From Nitrospirota bacterium (lineage in GTDB: Bacteria > Nitrospirota > Nitrospiria > Nitrospirales > UBA8639): a stretch of DNA of 5,940 nucleotides. The stretch spans positions 336,579 to 342,518 of the forward strand of contig CP070743.1 of NCBI GenBank assembly GCA_020348185.1, in the 5' to 3' direction. The position numbers and the translations under genes are program-made. A model generated the notes under the pieces. That model had not been told where the DNA came from. It searched no databases and saw nothing but the letters and a program-made list of their open reading frames with translations. Shown here piece by piece: positions 1 through 5,609 of this stretch. How positions within the stretch are numbered: the first letter of the stretch is position 1; each line of letters starts with the position of its first letter.

Positions 1-1
1 G

Positions 2-1036
2 TTAGTGAATACATGACTCAGGGTCCGCAGTGTTGAATGTGTTCTGGCTCCAATGATTTCCACCACAATCGGGATTTGCATCTTGGAGGTCAAATATTTC
101 ATTCTCTTTTCCAGTGTTTTCAATAACGGTATTGTTTTCCGCGAATAATTGAAGTGCAATCCCGACCTGTTCATTATTTTGAGCCACATTTCCACGCAGG
201 ACGTTACGTTCACTTCGGCTAAATAATCCTACAATTTCAAAACCGATCCCTATATTCTTTTCGGATAGGTTCCAGGCAAGGAAGTTTTCGTTCGCATCAA
301 TGATTCGGAATCCCACATCGATCATGCTCCGTCCATTACCAATTGCGCGGTTCTTCACCAGCTTATTCCGATTCCCTTCCACTTCAAACCCTGCAAAAGC
401 ATTCCCATCAGCAAGATTTTTGATAACATGATTTTCTTCTGCTCCCAAATGAATAAAAAACCCGATGTCATTGTTTGCGGCCACATTCAACGTAAAGGTA
501 TTCTTTTTTTGGCTCACGACGAACCCTCGTCCTGAATCCACAGTGGTATTGTTAAATAAAAAATTCTCGTTCCCGTTGATATTGAATCCATCCGTGACGT
601 TTTCGGCGTAATTGCTGATGAAAAAATTCTGATGGCTCCCCAAGGATATCCCCAACCCCCTTGTCGAAAAACCAGCGCTGGCATGATCCCGGGAAATGAT
701 TTCTTTAATGCGATGTTGGCCTTTGTCAGCCGCCACTACGCCCAACTGACAATTAGCCACGGTGCCATGTGTGAGCGTTGCTTTTTCCCCAACCAACAAA
801 ATTCCAATGGTATTTTCAATCCCGACGCAACTGACAGTATGCCCACCCAGATTGAGCTGACCACCAGGACCTTCCACGATTAACGCCGTGGCCGTGTCAC
901 AGGTTACGTTTTCCGTCAGGGTCACTTCTTCAGAAATGGTCTTGCCGCAGGTCACTGCAGCTTGGAGTGGCGACCCTTGAAATAACAGAATCAAAACTCC
1001 CCCAACCCAGACCGAAAAAGAGGATATCCGACCCAT
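2..1036 (-). CDS. Secreted right-handed parallel beta-helix protein (NosD/CASH-like)
   Basis: The 344-residue product has a signal peptide: a short basic start (MGR), a hydrophobic core at about residues 8-20 and an SPase I-type site near PLQA/A (26-27). The mature part is built of beta-helix coils. From residue 150 a register G-F/I-x-(I/V), then N-rich turns, then N-x-(A/S)-x-x-N recurs seven times, starting near residues 150, 171, 192, 216, 242, 265 and 292, with coils of 21-27 residues. Six cysteines (30, 46, 70, 96, 324, 342) sit only in the two end caps, which suggests disulphide-stabilised caps in the periplasm or outside the cell. The C-terminal cap NPDCGGN...ESCI resembles that of many bacterial beta-helix proteins. 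The family includes NosD-like proteins and sugar hydrolases/epimerases, but no catalytic motif can be assigned, so the substrate is unknown. The frame stays open upstream to a TTG at 1156. The ATG at 1036 is chosen because it has a strong ribosome binding site and begins the signal peptide. Confidence 0.88.
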   Translation of the reverse strand: MGRISSFSVWVGGVLILLFQGSPLQAAVTCGKTISEEVTLTENVTCDTATALIVEGPGGQLNLGGHTVSCVGIENTIGILLVGEKATLTHGTVANCQLGVVAADKGQHRIKEIISRDHASAGFSTRGLGISLGSHQNFFISNYAENVTDGFNINGNENFLFNNTTVDSGRGFVVSQKKNTFTLNVAANNDIGFFIHLGAEENHVIKNLADGNAFAGFEVEGNRNKLVKNRAIGNGRSMIDVGFRIIDANENFLAWNLSEKNIGIGFEIVGLFSRSERNVLRGNVAQNNEQVGIALQLFAENNTVIENTGKENEIFDLQDANPDCGGNHWSQNTFNTADPESCIH

Positions 1037-1042
1037 GAGATA

Positions 1043-1049
1043 CCTTCCT
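1043..1049 (-). promoter_or_regulatory. Ribosome binding site deciding the start of the beta-helix gene
   Basis: On the minus strand AGGAAGG lies 6 nt before the ATG at 1036. It supports this start over the upstream in-frame TTG at 1156, which would put 40 extra residues before a complete signal peptide. Confidence 0.7.
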
Positions 1050-1087
1050 AAGACCTTATGTAGGGTAGAATACGTGATTCTGGTAGT

Positions 1088-1116
1088 AGTGTAGAAAATA
1101 ATGAAGGAGATGACAA
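1088..1116 (-). promoter_or_regulatory. Predicted sigma70-type promoter of the beta-helix gene
   Basis: On the minus strand TTGTCA (1116-1111, five of six matches to the -35 consensus) is followed after exactly 17 nt by TACACT (1093-1088, four of six matches to the -10 consensus). Transcription would begin near 1081, giving a leader of about 45 nt that contains the ribosome binding site. The 195-bp gap between the reductase and the beta-helix gene fits independent transcription of the latter. It is a consensus match only. Confidence 0.4.
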
Positions 1117-1231
1117 GCTTGAGGCCTAGAGCAGGATCGGATCGCCTCGATTTCAAAAGAAAAACCGCTTCGATATTGGGGATGTGGGAAATCTTGTTTC
1201 ATCAATCGACCAGGGAACTTGCCATGTTTAT

Positions 1232-2113
1232 TCAACTGACCGCCCCGAAATGGGCTCCCCATCCCTTCGCCAATCGCTTCCCAATAGAGGCGAGTTGAGC
1301 CCTTTCTTGATCCTGGAGAGGGGTGAACCCCTGAACCCGTGCCAGGTTTTCTTTCAGTTCTTGTAAGGTAGCCATACCAATAACCGCACAGGCCACCTGG
1401 GGTTGGCTGAGGGCATATCGGAAGGCGAGGTCCAGGTACGATTGGGGTATGACACTATTGCTGATTCCGCTAAACAAGGAACGGGATTCACCACCGTAGA
1501 CCTTCATGGCGATCAGCCCGATTTGTTGTTTTGTAACCAGGGACCAGACTCGTTGCTCAAAATTGTACGTGTAACGATCCACGAAGTTGCTGACATTCAG
1601 GAGAACATCGACTTCATACTTTTGAATTGCCTCGGCAAACCGTTGCGGACGATTATGTCCGGAGAGTCCCACAAAACGAGCGAGACCGAGTTGTTTGGCC
1701 TTTATTAATGCGGGGTAGGTGCCCCGGGGGCTAAAGACGATCTGGGGATCCATCTTATCGGCTCCCAAACTGTGGACAAAGACAAGATCCGCAAAGTCCG
1801 TCTGCAACTCCCGTAGACTTCGCTCCAAAAGCTTTAGGGCTGCATCTCCGGTGGGTTCATAACATTTGGTCACAAGGAACACTTCATTCCGCCGCTCTTT
1901 TAAGAGGTGTCCGAGTTGGACTTGGGCTTTGCCATAGCCTGCGAACTCTGGGGCAGTATCAAAATAGGTGATGCCCTGGTTCAGCGCGGATTCATACAAT
2001 TGAACGGCATCCTTGAGGTTGAGGCGTTTACCCGCCGGTGCGGTGCCAAAGCCCAGGATTGGCAGTCGCACATTTGTCCGACCTAAAACTCTTGTGGGTA
2101 GGGGCGTTGCCAT
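1232..2113 (-). CDS. Aldo/keto reductase
   Basis: A 293-residue NAD(P)H-dependent oxidoreductase of the aldo/keto reductase superfamily, a cytoplasmic TIM barrel that reduces carbonyl compounds. The whole catalytic tetrad is visible: Asp52 in YFDTAPEF, Tyr60 in GYGK, Lys83 in VTKCY and His114 in VHSLG. Further family landmarks are the N-terminal LGRTNVRLPILGFGT, GLSGH (149-153), MKVYGG (203-208) and the C-terminal VIGMA (244-248), which lies in the cofactor phosphate-binding area. Length is normal for a stand-alone member, with no ferredoxin-like C-terminal extension. The physiological substrate cannot be read from the sequence. Start: the ATG at 2113 is listed, but it has no close Shine-Dalgarno. 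The only candidate, GAGGA at 2136-2132, is 18 nt away. It is 12 nt from an in-frame TTG at 2119, so a start two codons earlier is possible. The beta-helix gene downstream on the same strand is 195 bp away and probably separate. Confidence 0.93.
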   Translation of the reverse strand: MATPLPTRVLGRTNVRLPILGFGTAPAGKRLNLKDAVQLYESALNQGITYFDTAPEFAGYGKAQVQLGHLLKERRNEVFLVTKCYEPTGDAALKLLERSLRELQTDFADLVFVHSLGADKMDPQIVFSPRGTYPALIKAKQLGLARFVGLSGHNRPQRFAEAIQKYEVDVLLNVSNFVDRYTYNFEQRVWSLVTKQQIGLIAMKVYGGESRSLFSGISNSVIPQSYLDLAFRYALSQPQVACAVIGMATLQELKENLARVQGFTPLQDQERAQLASIGKRLAKGWGAHFGAVS

Positions 2114-2129
2114 GAACAATCAATCGGCA

Positions 2130-2166
2130 GATCCTCAGTGAATTCTTGAAAATATAGTTGAGGATC
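2130..2166 (-). promoter_or_regulatory. Perfect 8-bp inverted repeat upstream of the aldo/keto reductase
   Basis: GATCCTCA (2130-2137) and TGAGGATC (2159-2166) are exact reverse complements separated by 21 bp. On the minus strand the gene-proximal arm contains GAGGA, the only Shine-Dalgarno-like sequence before the reductase start. The spacer contains TATATT (2156-2151), a possible -10 box. The site could therefore be an operator flanking the promoter, or, if transcription starts farther upstream, an RNA hairpin covering the ribosome binding site. The repeat is seen directly; its function is inferred. The rest of the 2114-2393 gap shows no convincing gene. Confidence 0.4.
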
Positions 2167-2322
2167 GAATGTTTTGGATATGCTAAACACCCAGGATACA
2201 GAAATTTTCACAATGGTCAAATTTTCTTTGTATTTTTGATCGCGGACTTGAGGAAAATAATGAACGACGGAGGTTCAGGGAATGGCACCCTTTGGCATTG
2301 TCAGATGAGCATTTCAGGGTAT

Positions 2323-2352
2323 AAGACAAATTCCCTCATAAAGAGGTACAAT
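2323..2352 (+). promoter_or_regulatory. Possible promoter of the tRNA-Arg gene
   Basis: TACAAT (2347-2352, five of six matches to the -10 consensus) lies 18 nt after AAGACA (2323-2328, four of six matches to the -35 consensus). Transcription would start near 2359, about 35 nt before the mature tRNA. The -35 match is weak, so this is a tentative call. Confidence 0.3.
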
Positions 2353-2393
2353 AGTTTTCCAACAATACCCTCATGATAGTTGAATTAATGGAT

Positions 2394-2470
2394 GCGCCCG
2401 TAGCTCAGGTGGATAGAGCATCGGCCTTCTAAGCCGAGGGTCGCAGGTTCGAATCCTGCCGGGCGCGCCA
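2394..2470 (+). tRNA. tRNA-Arg (anticodon TCT)
   Basis: A complete 77-nt cloverleaf. The acceptor stem GCGCCCG (2394-2400) pairs perfectly with CGGGCGC (2460-2466). The D stem is GCTC/GAGC (2403-2406 with 2416-2419). The anticodon stem is TCGGC/GCCGA around the 7-nt loop CTTCTAA, with anticodon TCT at 2428-2430 reading AGA/AGG. The T arm is GCAGG/CCTGC around TTCGAAT. Discriminator G2467 is followed by an encoded CCA (2468-2470). It stands alone between the reductase and the membrane protein, with no clear intrinsic terminator in the 106 bp that follow. Confidence 0.97.
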
Positions 2471-2576
2471 GGTGTCTTCCTGAAAATCCTTCCACTATCC
2501 CCCATCAGACCTCCCGTACCCATTCCGAATTGCGGTTTCTTGTCATCACCTCCTGAAATTTGCCATTCTGTGCGCT

Positions 2577-3488
2577 ATGCCCAATATGCTCGCACACATT
2601 GGCGCTCAGGGGTTTTTGACTCGGACCCTTTTGCCAAAAGCTGATCTCAAACTCATCCTGCTTGGTTGTTTTCTTCCCGATGTACCCTGGGTTCTTGCCC
2701 GGGTTTTCCAAGGTCTCCCTTTCGGGATAGACCCTTATGCCATACGACTCTACGCGATCACACAAGCCTCGTTATTTGTCACATTGTTTGTCTGTGGAGC
2801 CATCGCCGCTGTTTCCGTGCATCCACGAAGAGTCTTTGCGATCCTGGCACTCAATGTTGTCCTTCACCTTTTACTTGATGCGCTACAGACGAAATGGGCC
2901 AATGGGGTTCATCTTTTCGCTCCCTTTTCGTGGGAGATCCTCAATTTTGAATTGTTTTGGCCGGAAAGTATGCCGACGTATGTTCTCACGCTCCTGGGTT
3001 TGACTTTTACCGTCTGGTTATGGAGGCAGGGCATTGAGGAACCGCCAGCTTTGTCTCCTATATCTTTAAAAAAACTGATTGTATCCATTGGACTGTTCGT
3101 GATGTATTGGATTCTGCCAATAATATTTTTGAATGAACCATTGCGAGAAAATAACCATTATGTCAAAACTCTTCAGGCAAAAAATGAACGCGTAGGACAA
3201 TATGTGGAGTTTGATCGGGTCGAGTACAAAAAGGGAGTGAATGAAGATTTACTTGTGTCATTTGCAGATGAAGAAATTCGGATTCGCAACAGTCAACTTG
3301 GCGATTCAGCCCAGGTTTCTGTTCGAGGAAGATTCGTGGATTCCCAAACCATAGAAGCACTTGCCATTCATAAACACTTGTGTTGGTTCAGAGATGGCAG
3401 CTCCTATATCGGAATTGTGTTGCTTATTTCCATGTGGGGTGTGGCATGGGGTCGAAATAAAAAACCAAGAGGGGTCCATGAAACATAA
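2577..3488 (+). CDS. Polytopic membrane protein related to YdjM/DUF457 metal-dependent hydrolases, with an OB-like domain
   Basis: A 303-residue inner-membrane protein. Features resembling the YdjM/DUF457 putative metal-dependent hydrolases are His7 in MLAHIG, Asp35 in LGCFLPDVPW, and His97/Asp101 in VVLHLLLDALQTKW, followed by NGVHLFAPFSW (109-119). The family takes His and Asp residues of this kind as metal ligands. I do not see the HRGxTHS-type motif of canonical YdjM. Hydrophobic segments lie near 24-45, 58-80, 85-103, 133-150, 166-186 and 276-292. Between the last two is a soluble stretch (about 187-275) of alternating beta-strand pattern ending in VSVRGRFV...IEALAIHKH, which looks like an OB fold. 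Its biochemical role is unknown. No Shine-Dalgarno precedes the ATG at 2577 or the alternative ATG at 2586, so the exact start is uncertain. The stop codon lies inside the rhodanese gene (11-bp overlap), indicating one transcript and coupled translation. Confidence 0.8.
   Translation: MPNMLAHIGAQGFLTRTLLPKADLKLILLGCFLPDVPWVLARVFQGLPFGIDPYAIRLYAITQASLFVTLFVCGAIAAVSVHPRRVFAILALNVVLHLLLDALQTKWANGVHLFAPFSWEILNFELFWPESMPTYVLTLLGLTFTVWLWRQGIEEPPALSPISLKKLIVSIGLFVMYWILPIIFLNEPLRENNHYVKTLQAKNERVGQYVEFDRVEYKKGVNEDLLVSFADEEIRIRNSQLGDSAQVSVRGRFVDSQTIEALAIHKHLCWFRDGSSYIGIVLLISMWGVAWGRNKKPRGVHET
3467..3474 (+). promoter_or_regulatory. Ribosome binding site of the rhodanese gene
   Basis: AAGAGGGG, with the GAGG core 5 nt before the ATG at 3478, lies inside the last codons of the membrane protein gene. 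It decides the rhodanese start. The frame is open farther upstream to 3361, but those codons overlap the membrane protein and encode nothing family-like. Confidence 0.6.
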
Positions 3489-3861
3489 TCCAGGCTTCTT
3501 ACAGCTCGTGGAACGGGCGAAAAAAGCGATTACCGAATGTTCAATTGAAGAAGTGAAAACACGTCTGGAAAAGGGGAACCCATTTTATTTATTGGATATT
3601 CGAGAGGATCACGAGTTTGCCAAAGGTCACGCCAAAGGGGCCATCCACCTTGGTCGCGGGATATTGGAGCGCGACATTGAAAGGAAAATTCCCGACAAAC
3701 ATGTTGAAATTATTTTATATTGTGGAGGGGGATATCGATCTGCTCTCGCCGCGTTGAGTCTTGGAGACATGGGTTATACGGACGTCAAGTCCATGGCGGG
3801 AGGAATGAAGGCCTGGCAGAATGCGGCGTATCCCCTTGAAGGGGTAACCATAGCGCCATAA
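3478..3861 (+). CDS. Single-domain rhodanese (sulfurtransferase-like protein)
   Basis: A 127-residue cytoplasmic protein consisting of one rhodanese domain. The N-terminal helix (MKHNPGFLQLVERAKK) leads into SIEEVKTRL and LLDIRED (38-44), the CH2A-type motif. FAKGHAKGAIHL (47-58) is the typical GHIxGAxH signature. The active-site loop CGGGYRS (82-88) supplies the persulfide-forming Cys82 and the Arg87 commonly found in thiosulfate-type loops. GGMKAWQNAAYPLEG is the usual C-terminal end. Such proteins carry sulfane sulfur on the cysteine, with thiosulfate, polysulfide or a persulfide carrier as typical donors; the donor here cannot be told. The gene overlaps the preceding membrane protein by 11 bp, so the two are probably co-expressed. 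No signal peptide is visible. Confidence 0.94.
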   Translation: MKHNPGFLQLVERAKKAITECSIEEVKTRLEKGNPFYLLDIREDHEFAKGHAKGAIHLGRGILERDIERKIPDKHVEIILYCGGGYRSALAALSLGDMGYTDVKSMAGGMKAWQNAAYPLEGVTIAP

Positions 3862-3877
3862 ATGATGATAGGAATGA

Positions 3878-3893
3878 TTAGGTGACAGCCTAA
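3878..3893. terminator. Weak stem-loop between the convergent rhodanese and Skp-like genes
   Basis: TTAGG and CCTAA pair around a 6-nt loop (TGACAG) in the 62-bp gap between two converging genes, a place where a bidirectional terminator is expected. The stem is only 5-6 bp and AT-rich, and neither side has a clean run of T, so termination is doubtful. Confidence 0.25.
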
Positions 3894-3923
3894 GTCTTGT
3901 TAAGCTGCGTGGAGAGGTTCCCC

Positions 3924-4514
3924 CTATTTATATCGGCGATCAAATTCTTTTATCACCTCACCAGTAATATTTAACCCTTTACGGTTGTAGAGGATAATTT
4001 TTATGGTTTTTTCGCTACCCTTATCAACCACTAATGAGAAACCGTGCCGTTTAGCCACTACGCTGATCACCGCTTCTATTTTTTTCTGAAATTCCTGGCC
4101 TATTTCCCTCTGTTTTTCGACCATTTCAGTTTGAAACTCTTGCCCACGCTTTTGAAAATCCTGATATTTTCGTGCGAAAAATTCCTGTTTTTTCTTGAGT
4201 TCTTTTTCCGGGAGTTTTCCATCCGCTGCCTTCAATTCCTCTTGCAGTCGTTCCAACTCTTTTTGGTCACTTTTTAAAACGTTTTCTCGAGCTTTAAAAT
4301 GTTCGTTTAATGTGGCTAACTCGCGACTTCCGGCTTTGGATTTTTCCATGACCTGCTGGGGGTCAACGACGGCCACTCTAAATGAATCTTTGGCGGCTTT
4401 GGCTGCCTCCGAGGTCAAAGGACTACCCATCAGGCCCCCCAATAGACCGAATAGCATCACGATCCCTAACAAGGTCCAATGCCATTGAGGCATTGATTGT
4501 TTCATTCTCCTCAT
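3924..4514 (-). CDS. OmpH/Skp-family periplasmic chaperone
   Basis: A 196-residue exported protein of the Skp (OmpH) family, trimeric periplasmic chaperones that hold unfolded outer-membrane proteins. The signal peptide has a basic start (MRRMK), a hydrophobic core at about 15-30 and an AxA-like site around SEAAKAA (35-41). The mature protein starts with the strand FRVAVVDPQQVM (45-56), characteristic of the family's association domain. A long charged coiled coil follows (about 62-150, rich in E, K and Q), corresponding to the Skp tentacle, and then the closing strand FSLVVDKG (159-166) and C-terminal helix. The length is in the usual range, slightly long. In many bacteria skp sits between bamA and lpxD; here neither neighbour is present. 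The ATG at 4514 is preferred to the ATG at 4505 because GGGAG lies 9 nt before it, while the AGGAG before 4505 is only 1 nt away. Confidence 0.92.
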   Translation of the reverse strand: MRRMKQSMPQWHWTLLGIVMLFGLLGGLMGSPLTSEAAKAAKDSFRVAVVDPQQVMEKSKAGSRELATLNEHFKARENVLKSDQKELERLQEELKAADGKLPEKELKKKQEFFARKYQDFQKRGQEFQTEMVEKQREIGQEFQKKIEAVISVVAKRHGFSLVVDKGSEKTIKIILYNRKGLNITGEVIKEFDRRYK

Positions 4515-4522
4515 GTTTGAGT

Positions 4523-4529
4523 ACTCCCT
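4523..4529 (-). promoter_or_regulatory. Ribosome binding site of the Skp-like gene
   Basis: On the minus strand AGGGAGT ends 8 nt before the ATG at 4514 (GGGAG core 9 nt before it), an acceptable distance. This favours the longer start MRRMK over the internal MKQS start at 4505. Confidence 0.55.
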
Positions 4530-4708
4530 ATTGCGTTGGATTTTGGAAAAGCCAATATTTTCGTGAGTGATGTGAGCCCGTTGGAAGCGAATGAATTACA
4601 GGCTTTATTCGTTTCAATGTGAGGGTAGCGACAGGACTAAGCAGTGTCAAGGGCTAAACGGGATGAGCCAAAACATTGAGGTTTCCCCTTGATATACATA
4701 ATAAATAT

Positions 4709-4783
4709 GGAATAAGGAATATCGAATCATGAGGTGCGAAGTGTCTTTGACTTTCAACATTCCGAATTCCTTTTTCGATATTC
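4709..4783. repeat. Intergenic inverted-repeat element of the GAATATCGAA type
   Basis: Within the 324-bp gene-free stretch 4515-4838, GAATATCGAA (4717-4726) and TTCGATATTC (4774-4783) form a perfect 10-bp inverted repeat. The same left arm has a second possible partner: GGAATaaGGAAT (4709-4720) is complementary to ATTCCgaATTCC (4759-4770) at 10 of 12 positions. The two pairings exclude each other. A small hairpin (GAAGT with ACTTTC, one bulge) may form in between (4738-4755). The vocabulary of short GAAT/CGAA words resembles dispersed intergenic repeats that I recall near small four-helix-bundle (23S rRNA intervening-sequence type) genes, but no such gene is here. The divergent promoters for the Skp-like and SGNH genes should also lie in this gap; I found no strong consensus for either. 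Confidence 0.5.
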
Positions 4784-4838
4784 GACATTGTCCTCACTTT
4801 GGTGGGTTCTGACCATCGTTATTATGAGATAGGCCTTT

Positions 4839-5501
4839 ATGGAGTTTAGGTCTAAACCTAAAAAGCCGGATATCATTTGCTTTGGGGATAGTTTGACCGT
4901 TGGGTATCAATCTCCCACGGCCGATAACCCAGAGTATCGAGAAACACCCTATGGGGATTATTTACAATACCAATTGGGACAAAACCATTGGGTTGTTATC
5001 AGTGGATTGAATGGCGAGCTGACCACCGGGATGGTGAATCGCTTCAGACGGGATGTGCTGGAACACCTACCGCGTTACGTCATCATCCTGGGGGGATCGA
5101 ATGATTTGGGCTGGAACCGAACCCCCTCAGATATTTTTACGAACCTGGCCATGATGTATGACCAAGCCCAAGCAGGTGGCATTACCCCGATTGCCGTGAC
5201 GGTTCCCTCATTCCGCCCCCTTCAACTTCCAGACTTTTCAGAGGCTAGTGAGCTGCCACGATCCAACCGTGCCGAATGGCAGATGATCCATTCACATATT
5301 GAACGACGATTGGAACTCAATGGACGAATCCAGGAGTATTGTGTTTCCAAAAAAATCCCCTGCGTTGATTTATTCTCCGAAACCGCTGAGGCAGATTCCA
5401 AACTTCTGGCCCTTTCATATTCCAATGATGGGCTCCACCTTTCAACCGCGGGGTATAAACTGTTGGCCGACCTTCTGTGGAACAACGTATTTCAGGGATA
5501 G
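4839..5501 (+). CDS. SGNH/GDSL-family hydrolase (esterase/lipase-like)
   Basis: A 220-residue SGNH hydrolase with all four signature blocks: FGDSLTVG (15-22) with nucleophile Ser18, GLNGELTT (56-63) with oxyanion Gly59, GGSND (85-89) with Asn88, and DGLH (197-200) with the Asp197/His200 pair. These enzymes cleave ester or thioester bonds in lipids, acylated sugars or similar small substrates; the substrate here is not evident. Unlike TesA-type relatives it has no signal peptide: the N-terminus is short and basic (MEFRSKPKKPD) and runs directly into the first strand IICFGDS, so it is probably cytoplasmic. The ATG at 4839 has only a partial Shine-Dalgarno (GAGATAGG ending 5 nt upstream). It stands alone, read away from the Skp-like gene and toward the FmdB-like gene. 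Confidence 0.93.
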   Translation: MEFRSKPKKPDIICFGDSLTVGYQSPTADNPEYRETPYGDYLQYQLGQNHWVVISGLNGELTTGMVNRFRRDVLEHLPRYVIILGGSNDLGWNRTPSDIFTNLAMMYDQAQAGGITPIAVTVPSFRPLQLPDFSEASELPRSNRAEWQMIHSHIERRLELNGRIQEYCVSKKIPCVDLFSETAEADSKLLALSYSNDGLHLSTAGYKLLADLLWNNVFQG

Positions 5502-5511
5502 GAAATGGGTA

Positions 5512-5534
5512 ACGTTCAAAGGTTGACGTTCAAA
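5512..5534 (+). repeat. Tandem 9-bp direct repeat ACGTTCAAA
   Basis: ACGTTCAAA occurs at 5512-5520 and 5526-5534, separated by GGTTG, just after the stop of the SGNH hydrolase gene. It may be a small local duplication; no function is evident. Confidence 0.4.
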
Positions 5535-5586
5535 ATGAAAAGATGACAAAAAGATGCGGGGGAAGATAACCGAGGTAAAGGAACGG

Positions 5587-5609
5587 CTAGCTCCCTTAAG
5601 GTGAGTTAG
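5587..5609. terminator. Imperfect stem-loop at the convergent SGNH/FmdB-like gene ends
   Basis: CTAGCTC (5587-5593) pairs with GAGTTAG (5603-5609), six Watson-Crick pairs plus one G-T, around a loop containing the palindrome CCTTAAGG. It overlaps the stop codon of the minus-strand FmdB-like gene and lies 86 bp after the SGNH gene. There is no T run on either side, so an intrinsic terminator is only a possibility. Confidence 0.2.

Noticed and set aside
632..883. Plus-strand open frame opposite the beta-helix gene
   Set aside because: It lies wholly antisense to a well-supported gene, has no ribosome binding site and encodes a low-plausibility protein.
1403..1708. Plus-strand open frame of 101 codons opposite the aldo/keto reductase
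   Set aside because: It is a shadow of the reductase, which has all catalytic residues.
2158..2376. Possible small gene of 72 codons before the tRNA
   Set aside because: It has no ribosome binding site, no recognisable domain, and covers the likely control regions of the reductase and tRNA genes.
2521..2531. CATTCCGAATT also occurring at 4758-4768
   Set aside because: An 11-bp match between two places in 6 kb is expected by chance and has no shared flanks.
2505..2765. Minus-strand open frame opposite the start of the membrane protein
   Set aside because: It overlaps the membrane protein gene and has no coding signature of its own.
4044..4277. Phe/Leu-rich plus-strand frame that looks like a membrane protein
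   Set aside because: It is the antisense of Lys/Glu codons in the coiled coil of the Skp-like protein, which read as Phe and Leu on the other strand.
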